A stretch of DNA of 5,234 bases, taken from contig JACRFO010000013.1 in the NCBI GenBank assembly GCA_016217865.1, forward strand, positions 1-5,234, written 5' to 3'. Positions 1 to 4,623 of this stretch are shown here, piece after piece (positions within the stretch are counted from its first letter, which is position 1; each line of letters starts with the position of its first letter). Position numbers and translations under genes: made by a program. The notes under the pieces are model-generated. The model had not been told where the DNA came from. It saw only the letters and a program-made list of their open reading frames with translations, and ran no database searches. Source of the stretch: Candidatus Kerfeldbacteria bacterium. Its GTDB lineage: Bacteria; Patescibacteriota; Patescibacteriia; SBBC01; CAIJZX01.

Positions 1-765
1 CTCGACGATTTCGGTCTTCGCGCGCATAACGATTGCGCCTTTACCGGTTGCGTACGCCGCTTTGATATCACGCTTATTGTAGATAATGCCGCCGGTTGGA
101 AAATCCGGACCTTTCACGAACTCGGTCAGATCATCAATCGAGGCCTGGGGGTGTTCAATCAAGTGGCCGACCGCATCGATCAATTCGTTGAGGTTGTGCG
201 GTGGGATGCTCGTCGCCATACCGACTGCAATCCCAACCGTGCCATTGAGCAGCAGGTTCGGGAGTTTCGACGGCAATACTTTCGGTTCTTTGTGTGAACC
301 GTCGTAGTTCGGGACAAAGTCGACAGTATTCTTGTCGATGTCCGATAGCATTTCTGTCGAAATCCGGTCGAGTCGGGCTTCGGTGTACCGCATGGCCGCC
401 GGGCTGTCACCATCCATCGAGCCGAAGTTGCCTTGACCATCAACCAGCGGGTACCGCATGGCGAAGTCCTGGGCCAAGCGGACCATCGAGTCATAGACCG
501 CGACGTCACCATGCGGGTGGTATTTTCCAAGCACTTCGCCGACGACCGTTGCCGACTTGCGGTATTTCGTCCCCGGCCGGAGCCCGATGTCCCACATCGC
601 GTAGAGGATTCGTCGGTGGACTGGCTTCAAGCCATCACGAACATCAGGCAATGCCCGCGCGACAATGACGCTCATCGCGTAGTCGAGGTATGACTCCTGC
701 ATTTCCGTGACCAGCGGCCGCGGTTCAATTTTACCAAGGGCGAATGTGGGGGTAGGTTCGGGCAT
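1..765 (-). CDS. gyrA: DNA gyrase subunit A, N-terminal part (runs off left edge)
   Basis: This is the breakage-reunion subunit of the type IIA topoisomerase that introduces negative supercoils with GyrB in the cytoplasm. The ATG at 765 opens a frame that continues without a stop to base 1, giving 255 residues of the usual ~800-850. The family's landmark motifs are present in order: SYLDYAMSVIVARALPDVRD (25-44), the winged-helix segment with KYHPHGD (81-87), the catalytic pair Arg126-Tyr127 in AAMRYTEARL (123-132), and GIAVGMATSIPPHNL (178-192), whose Ile179 matches the residue that intercalates DNA. Position 88, equivalent to E. coli Ser83 in the quinolone region, is Val; Asp92 (E. coli Asp87) is kept. 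It is the last visible gene of a minus-strand operon, 8 bases after the stop of the membrane protein gene, with no Shine-Dalgarno sequence. ParC of topoisomerase IV is the alternative. The deciding GyrA box lies outside the window, but the GDxAVYD and long MRYPLVDGQGNFGS motifs favour GyrA. Confidence 0.95.
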   Translation of the reverse strand, partial: MPEPTPTFALGKIEPRPLVTEMQESYLDYAMSVIVARALPDVRDGLKPVHRRILYAMWDIGLRPGTKYRKSATVVGEVLGKYHPHGDVAVYDSMVRLAQDFAMRYPLVDGQGNFGSMDGDSPAAMRYTEARLDRISTEMLSDIDKNTVDFVPNYDGSHKEPKVLPSKLPNLLLNGTVGIAVGMATSIPPHNLNELIDAVGHLIEHPQASIDDLTEFVKGPDFPTGGIIYNKRDIKAAYATGKGAIVMRAKTEIVE

Positions 766-773
766 AGGCGTCG

Positions 774-1208
774 TTACTGCTGAAACTGCGGAAAGATTTG
801 AGAATCGAGGTCGCGCACTTCCTGCTCGGCGGCCGAAACTGGTTCCTGACCAGGGAAGCGTAACGACGTAATCTTATGGTAGATGTCTGTGAGGAGGTTC
901 TGACCAGTGCTGCCCGAATGCATTTCCAATTGCAGAACCGCTAGCCAACCGATGAAGAGGACGGCTGCACCGCCGCTGACGAGCCACCACATCAACTTCC
1001 GCCGCTTGGCTTCCGGCCAGGCGTGAACAGGTTGGCGGAGGGCTCGGACAGTTTTCGAAACAACCGGCAGGGGCGACGTTTTTGCTTTTGGCGTGCTGGG
1101 GTTCAGGTCGACTGGCGGACGACTGACGGGAGGCAATTGTCGATCCACCCGGACACGGACGGGTACGGCAGTTGAGAGTTTAGGAGTAGCGGCAGTCTTT
1201 GGAGGCAT
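774..1208 (-). CDS. Small single-pass membrane protein, unknown function
   Basis: This 144-residue protein matches no family I recognise. Residues 1-66 are rich in Pro, Lys, Arg, Ser and Thr and are probably disordered. A basic cluster, KRRK (68-71), directly precedes one strong hydrophobic segment at about 73-95 (starting MWWLVSGG). By the positive-inside rule, the N-terminal part should be cytoplasmic and the C-terminal ~48 residues outside. The outer part contains a short amphipathic stretch (LLTDIYHKITSLRF, 105-118) and an acidic end rich in Gln. There is no signal-peptidase or lipobox motif. The gene sits 6 bases after the stop of the hydrolase-fold gene and 8 bases before gyrA, so the three are almost certainly co-transcribed and perhaps translationally coupled. 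The basic N-terminus could contact nucleic acid or the membrane surface, but nothing proves this. The frame is supported by tight operon packing and a coherent membrane topology. Confidence 0.8.
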   Translation of the reverse strand: MPPKTAATPKLSTAVPVRVRVDRQLPPVSRPPVDLNPSTPKAKTSPLPVVSKTVRALRQPVHAWPEAKRRKLMWWLVSGGAAVLFIGWLAVLQLEMHSGSTGQNLLTDIYHKITSLRFPGQEPVSAAEQEVRDLDSQIFPQFQQ

Positions 1209-1214
1209 GGCGGG

Positions 1215-1826
1215 TTATTCGCGAGCCAAGACGACGACCTGCGTTTCTTCGGCCGGCAGATCGCGCTTAATGATTTTATATTTCATTTGTGGTTCAATGT
1301 TCTTCGCCCCGAGTTCCTTCAAGAAAGCCGCTGCGTCGCTGTACTTCGCAGTTCCGCCGGACACTTTGTACTGGATAGGGATGACGATGCGCGGTTCAAT
1401 TTGGCTGATGAGAGCTGCCGCCGCATCGGCATCCAAAACAGGGCCGCCGCCTACAGGAATGAAGAGGATATCGACGCCTTCGAGTTGGGCGAGTTCGCCA
1501 TTATCCAACTTACTGTCGAGGTTGCCGAGGTGGCCCAAGCTCATATCTTCGGCCTCGATCCGGAAGTGGACCCGCTGCGGATCTGTAGCGAGTCGTAAAC
1601 CGTACACGAAAATCCCCTGGCGCTCGTACTCGCCCGGCGTGTTGATGACGAAAGGTTCGCCGCCTACGGACCTCACGTCACGGCCGTCAGTTTGCGTCAA
1701 GGCGACGATGGAGGCGGATTGTCGGGTTGGCTTCAGCTCCGTTTCAGCAGACGGCGGATCAATCAAAATGACCGTGTCTTTAACTTGGATACGGACACCC
1801 GCTTCGCCCAACCAGGAGATATTCAT
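1215..1826 (-). CDS. UlaG-like metallo-beta-lactamase-fold protein with degenerate metal site
   Basis: This 203-residue protein has the usual length and motif order of the UlaG-like (Lactamase_B_3) branch of the metallo-beta-lactamase fold. Visible motifs are MNISWLGEAG (1-10), VILIDPP (19-25), FVINTPGEYERQGIFVYG (59-76), MSLGHLGNL (95-103), VDILFIPVGGGPVLDA (118-133), EPRIVIPIQYK (144-154) and a C-terminal DLPAEETQVVVL (189-200). Active relatives bind zinc through HxHxDH, a second His, an Asp and a third His. Here the HxHxDH site reads QTDGRD (45-50), the Asp of HLGDL is Asn102, and the His of PMHY is Gln152; only His99 remains. I infer that it is not a metallohydrolase and may be a binding or structural protein. 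It is the first gene of the operon leading to gyrA and has its own promoter about 30 bases upstream. The ATG at 1826 places the first strand correctly; no Shine-Dalgarno is visible. Confidence 0.9.
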   Translation of the reverse strand: MNISWLGEAGVRIQVKDTVILIDPPSAETELKPTRQSASIVALTQTDGRDVRSVGGEPFVINTPGEYERQGIFVYGLRLATDPQRVHFRIEAEDMSLGHLGNLDSKLDNGELAQLEGVDILFIPVGGGPVLDADAAAALISQIEPRIVIPIQYKVSGGTAKYSDAAAFLKELGAKNIEPQMKYKIIKRDLPAEETQVVVLARE

Positions 1827-1888
1827 AGGACCACGAAAAGACAGCTAGTGAACCCCAAAAGTATAGCAAAAAGCCGAGCGCTTGGCAA
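1827..1888 (-). promoter_or_regulatory. Sigma70-type promoter of the hydrolase-fold/membrane protein/gyrA operon
   Basis: On the minus strand, TTGCCA (1888-1883, 5 of 6 matches to the -35 consensus) is followed by exactly 17 bases and then TATACT (1865-1860, 5 of 6 matches to the -10). The -10 is preceded by TGC, giving an extended -10. Transcription should start near 1853, leaving a leader of about 27 bases before the ATG at 1826. The -35 lies in the loop of the upstream gene's terminator. No other promoter is apparent before gyrA, so this one may drive gyrase expression. Confidence 0.75.
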
Positions 1889-1898
1889 CCGGCTTTTT
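1868..1898 (-). terminator. Intrinsic terminator of the 407-residue unknown gene
   Basis: AAAAAGCCG (1868-1876) and CGGCTTTTT (1890-1898) form a perfect 9-base-pair stem around a 13-base loop. Read on the minus strand, the hairpin ends in a run of five T. It lies 39 bases after the TAG of the upstream minus-strand gene. The A/T arms make it symmetrical, so it could also stop plus-strand transcription, but no plus-strand gene ends here. The loop contains the -35 box of the next promoter. Confidence 0.75.
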
Positions 1899-1937
1899 GG
1901 CTTATTTGTGGGTAAATTCAGGCCTTATTCAGCCGAC

Positions 1938-3155
1938 CTATTTGTCCTCGGCCGTACCCCCAAACGGATCGGTGACAGCCGGGGTTGACCTGGCCTGAAC
2001 CGGTGGGCCAGACGGGGGAGAAGTTGATCCTGGGTCGGTTGGGTGCGAGGGTTTTGGCGTACCCGGAGCGAGGTGGTCGTGCAATACCTGTTCGATAGTC
2101 GAAGTAGTCGGTTCGCCGGTGACAATGGTCGTTGCCCCAGCCGCTAGCCACTGCTCGCGCTTCTCTGCCAGAGGCGTTGGGAGGATAACGAGGACACGGC
2201 CCAAGCGGGGACGAATGTGTAATCCAGCCATCATCACGCCGGATAGCCGATCATCAACCTCGCGGCCGTCGATGACTGTGGCCACAGAATTTCTTGCAAA
2301 AGGAGTGCCACTTCGGACTGTATCAGCATTCGCTTGGACGAGGTGAATGTCCAGGTGCTGCTCAAGTTGAACCACGTCGCCTGGTTCAAGCGTACGCCCA
2401 ATGTAGAGGACTTGCCGTTCGTGGTGCGCCGCGGCCAGAGGGGCAATCGCCCCAAGGTGGTCGGCAACTGGCGTTGTGGAAAGCGGAGTAATATACCCAC
2501 CACTGAAACTTATCGGTTGTACAGCCGACCGTGGTTGCGCCGCTGCCGCTGGAGCCGCGCCAGGTGCCGGTGCGATACGGTTGAACAGCGAATTCAATCG
2601 GTCACGACGTTGATCGAGCCGAGAACGTTCGGCCCCATCGTCCTTCGGTTTCGCTTCTTCGGCAGTTTTCACTTTGAGCTCCTTGAACATGGTCTTCGCC
2701 TGTTGTTCGATTTTTTCCTCGCCCCCTTTGCGGTATTGGTACTTCAAAGGGTTGCGACCAGGACGATCGGCGGTAACTTCCTTGGCCGCACGGAGCAATT
2801 CTTTTTCTAGTTTCATGATGCTCTCGGACGTTTGCAGTTTCTTCCCGGCGTTCGAGCGGGTCAGGAAATCGCGGGCATCACCGCCAAGGATTTTCCCCTT
2901 TGCTGCCATCTGCCGAAGTCTAGCCAGCCGGAGTCCGCTTGGCAGCCACTTCGTTGCCACCATCCGTTTCAACTCGCCCTCTTTCTGCTGGGCCGTACTC
3001 AACATTGGCTTTGGGGGAATAATTTTCTTCGGGGTTGAAGCTCCGAGCCCGCGGCGGGCCATGAGCTGGCTGGCCATATTCGAAACGACGCTACCAGTCG
3101 TACTGGTAGAGCGGTTCATGAGTGAGTCGATTTTCCGGCCGGTAAACCTTGCCAT
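1938..3155 (-). CDS. Unknown protein with basic coiled N-terminal half and receiver-like C-terminal domain
   Basis: The protein has 405 residues from the ATG at 3155, or 407 from the ATG at 3161; numbering here uses the longer form. I do not recognise the family. Residues 1-110 are strongly basic. Residues 111-195 are highly charged and probably helical or coiled (e.g. SIMKLEKELLRAAKEV, 114-129). Residues 196-245 form an Ala/Pro linker. Residues 249-364 alternate beta strands and helices like a CheY receiver: QVLYIG (250-255), IHLVQA (272-277), VATVID ending in Asp298, RVLVILP (322-328), a helix with WLAAGA (338-343), TTIVTG (344-349) and TIEQVLHDHL. The acidic pair after strand 1 and the usual Lys after strand 5 are absent, so any receiver would be non-canonical. 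The tail 365-407 is rich in Pro, Ser and Thr. No membrane segment or signal peptide is seen. I chose 3155 because the -10 box ends only 6 bases before it. The gene is monocistronic, with its own promoter and terminator. Confidence 0.8.
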   Translation of the reverse strand: MARFTGRKIDSLMNRSTSTTGSVVSNMASQLMARRGLGASTPKKIIPPKPMLSTAQQKEGELKRMVATKWLPSGLRLARLRQMAAKGKILGGDARDFLTRSNAGKKLQTSESIMKLEKELLRAAKEVTADRPGRNPLKYQYRKGGEEKIEQQAKTMFKELKVKTAEEAKPKDDGAERSRLDQRRDRLNSLFNRIAPAPGAAPAAAAQPRSAVQPISFSGGYITPLSTTPVADHLGAIAPLAAAHHERQVLYIGRTLEPGDVVQLEQHLDIHLVQANADTVRSGTPFARNSVATVIDGREVDDRLSGVMMAGLHIRPRLGRVLVILPTPLAEKREQWLAAGATTIVTGEPTTSTIEQVLHDHLAPGTPKPSHPTDPGSTSPPSGPPVQARSTPAVTDPFGGTAEDK

Positions 3156-3190
3156 GACCATACTATGTCACAAAAAACACTTTTTGTCAA
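3156..3190 (-). promoter_or_regulatory. Promoter of the unknown minus-strand gene (predicts leaderless mRNA)
   Basis: On the minus strand, a perfect -35 TTGACA (3190-3185), a 17-base spacer and CATAGT (3167-3162, 4 of 6) preceded by TGA (extended -10) form a good sigma70 promoter. Normal spacing puts the transcription start at about 3155, the A of the second in-frame ATG. The upstream ATG at 3161 would then not be transcribed. An A/T inverted repeat (3170-3187) occupies the spacer and overlaps the -35. Confidence 0.7.
3170..3187. repeat. Inverted repeat inside a promoter spacer, possible operator
   Basis: ACAAAAA and TTTTTGT are perfect 7-base arms around a 4-base centre (ACAC). The repeat covers most of the spacer and half of the -35 box of the minus-strand promoter. 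It could be a repressor site or a bent-DNA element. All but one pair per arm are A-T, so a stable RNA hairpin is unlikely. Chance occurrence in AT-rich promoter DNA is possible. Confidence 0.35.
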
Positions 3191-3208
3191 TCAAATGACC
3201 ATTAGCTC

Positions 3209-3244
3209 TTGTAATAATCGTGGTGATGCGCTATAGTCTGCGAG
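3209..3244 (+). promoter_or_regulatory. Sigma70-type promoter of rpsA
   Basis: TTGTAA (3209-3214, 4 of 6 matches to the -35) is followed by a 17-base spacer and TATAGT (3232-3237, 5 of 6 matches to the -10). The expected start is near 3244, giving a leader of about 80 bases. Its -35 is only 18 bases from the -35 of the divergent promoter, so the two back-to-back promoters may influence each other. Confidence 0.65.
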
Positions 3245-3263
3245 CATTTACTTCTCAAAAACG

Positions 3264-3299
3264 TTCCTCTTTTCTCCTGACGCTCGAGCGTCGTCAGGG
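3264..3299 (+). promoter_or_regulatory. Structured rpsA leader: pyrimidine tract plus hairpin
   Basis: The predicted 5' leader of rpsA holds an unbroken 15-base pyrimidine run (3264-3278) that leads into a hairpin. CCTGACG (3276-3282) pairs with CGTCAGG (3292-3298) around a 9-base loop. An overlapping perfect 14-base palindrome (GACGCTC/GAGCGTC, 3279-3292) gives a competing fold or a DNA-binding site. No T run follows, so it is not an intrinsic terminator. S1 binds U-rich RNA and, in E. coli, represses its own mRNA, so a feedback role is plausible but inferred. Confidence 0.4.
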
Positions 3300-3325
3300 C
3301 CCAGGCACGGGTTAAACAATTTACG

Positions 3326-4546
3326 ATGATGACGACACAACCAACGACGACTCCATCCGAAATGGAGCAGTTGCTGCAGGACGACTCACTCCCACGCCTC
3401 CCCGGTGTCGGCGATATTGTCGAAGCGAAAGTCCTGTCAGTTTCGAAAAATGAAGTCACCCTCGATATCAACGGTATTGCCAGCGGTATCGTCCGCGGTA
3501 AGGAACTGATCGATGAGTCAGGTGAAACGGCCGATCTGAAAACCGGCGACACGGTCAGCGCAACAGTCCTGGAACTGGAAAACGAAAGCGGCCAAATGGA
3601 ACTCTCGTTCCGCTCGGCTGGTCATCAGAAAGCCTGGGATGAACTCATTCGCCTCCAGAACACTGGCGAGGTCATTGATGTCCCCGTCATCGACGCAAAC
3701 CGCGGCGGCTTGATGGTCAAAGTCAACCGGATTGACGGTTTCCTCCCGGTCTCGCAACTGACACCAGAACACTATCCGCGCGTTGAAGGTGGCGATAAAC
3801 AACGCATCTTGGAAACCTTGCAAAAATTTGTCAGTCAGACGATGCGGGTCAAAGTCCTTGATGTCAATGAAGCAGACGGCAAGCTCATCGTCTCCGAGAA
3901 AGCGGCCTGGGCCAAGGAGCAAGCGGCGATTGTGGCCGGCTACAACGCTGGTGATGTGATTGACGGGAAGGTGACCGGGGTCGTCGACTTCGGCGCGTTC
4001 GTCGAATTCGGCCAACATCTCGAAGGGCTCATCCACATTTCCGAACTGGCCTGGCAACGCGTCGACAACCCACGCGATCTCGTCCAGGTCGGTCAGCCGA
4101 TCAAGGCGATGATCATCGGCATTGATGGGACGAAAATTTCGCTCTCGCTGAAACGCTTGTCTGATGATCCATGGAAGAAAGCAGTTGAACGGTATAGCGT
4201 CGGACAAGTGGTTGAAGGGAAAGTGCTAAAACTCAACCCCTACGGCGCATTCGTCGAGCTCGATCCGGAGATTCACGGCTTGGCCCATATCTCGGAACTC
4301 TCGAAGAAGCAGATCCGGAATGCTTCGGAAGTGTTGAAAGACGGCGAAACTCGCGCCTTCAAGATTATCTCGATTGAACCGAACGTCCACCGGCTCGGCC
4401 TATCGATCAAAGCGCTCGAAGACGGTGCTCCAACGACGGCCGAAGGCGAGCGAGTCTCCGACCCCGCGCTGGCTGGCGTTAGTCTCGATGAACCAGCGGC
4501 TGTTACACCGGTACCAGTCGAACCAACCAACGATCAACCGGCCTAA
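3326..4546 (+). CDS. rpsA: 30S ribosomal protein S1, four S1 domains
   Basis: S1 is the large RNA-binding protein of the small ribosomal subunit that holds and unfolds mRNA during initiation. The 406 residues contain four OB-fold S1 repeats at about 27-96, 113-191, 208-277 and 292-363. Repeats 3 and 4 are the most canonical, with DFGAFVEF then LEGLIHISEL (221-241) and PYGAFVEL then IHGLAHISEL (305-325). Repeats 1 and 2 are more divergent, as is usual for the ribosome-binding end. The C-terminal ~40 residues are acidic and rich in Pro and Thr, without a domain. The length fits the four-domain S1 of Gram-positive and Patescibacteria-type genomes rather than the six-domain proteobacterial form (~557). 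Two adjacent ATGs (3326, 3329) are possible starts; neither has a Shine-Dalgarno sequence, as is also common for S1 mRNAs. It has its own promoter, a structured leader and a terminator. A general S1-domain RNA-binding protein is a less likely alternative. Confidence 0.92.
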   Translation: MMTTQPTTTPSEMEQLLQDDSLPRLPGVGDIVEAKVLSVSKNEVTLDINGIASGIVRGKELIDESGETADLKTGDTVSATVLELENESGQMELSFRSAGHQKAWDELIRLQNTGEVIDVPVIDANRGGLMVKVNRIDGFLPVSQLTPEHYPRVEGGDKQRILETLQKFVSQTMRVKVLDVNEADGKLIVSEKAAWAKEQAAIVAGYNAGDVIDGKVTGVVDFGAFVEFGQHLEGLIHISELAWQRVDNPRDLVQVGQPIKAMIIGIDGTKISLSLKRLSDDPWKKAVERYSVGQVVEGKVLKLNPYGAFVELDPEIHGLAHISELSKKQIRNASEVLKDGETRAFKIISIEPNVHRLGLSIKALEDGAPTTAEGERVSDPALAGVSLDEPAAVTPVPVEPTNDQPA

Positions 4547-4564
4547 GGACCTGGCCAAATACAG

Positions 4565-4594
4565 CACGGCCCCGTTACCGGGGCCGTGACTTTT
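4565..4594 (+). terminator. Intrinsic terminator of rpsA
   Basis: CACGGCCCCG (4565-4574) and CGGGGCCGTG (4579-4588) form a perfect 10-base-pair, GC-rich stem with a TTAC loop, followed by ACTTTT. It begins 18 bases after the rpsA TAA. The T run is short (four), so some read-through into the ABC ATPase gene is possible. The right arm overlaps the -35 of the next promoter. Confidence 0.85.
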
Positions 4595-4614
4595 CGTATC
4601 CATTCGCGTATACT
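4586..4614 (+). promoter_or_regulatory. Promoter of the ABC transporter ATPase gene, overlapping the rpsA terminator
   Basis: GTGACT (4586-4591, 4 of 6 matches to the -35) is followed by a 17-base spacer and TATACT (4609-4614, 5 of 6 matches to the -10). Transcription should begin near 4621, between the two candidate ATGs at 4618 and 4624. This favours the second ATG, with a leader of only a few bases. The -35 is weak, so confidence rests mainly on the -10 and the spacing. Confidence 0.55.
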
Positions 4615-4623
4615 GTCATGGCT

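Noticed and set aside
1..765. ParC (topoisomerase IV) rather than GyrA
   Set aside because: The GDxAVYD pattern and the MRYPLVDGQGNFGS stretch fit GyrA better, though the decisive C-terminal GyrA box is outside the window.
1093..1848. Long plus-strand open frame of 251 codons
   Set aside because: It lies antisense to the hydrolase-fold and membrane protein genes, has a Ser/Arg-rich composition with no motif, and arises from GC-rich codon bias.
2674..3198. Plus-strand open frame of 174 codons
   Set aside because: It is antisense to the unknown minus-strand gene. It would start inside that gene and end in its promoter, with no domain or initiation signal of its own.
3276..3298. Leader hairpin as an intrinsic terminator or attenuator
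   Set aside because: The hairpin is followed by GC-rich sequence rather than a T run, and no leader peptide is visible.
3518..4207. Minus-strand open frame of 229 codons inside rpsA
   Set aside because: It is an antisense shadow of the clear S1 domains and matches no family.
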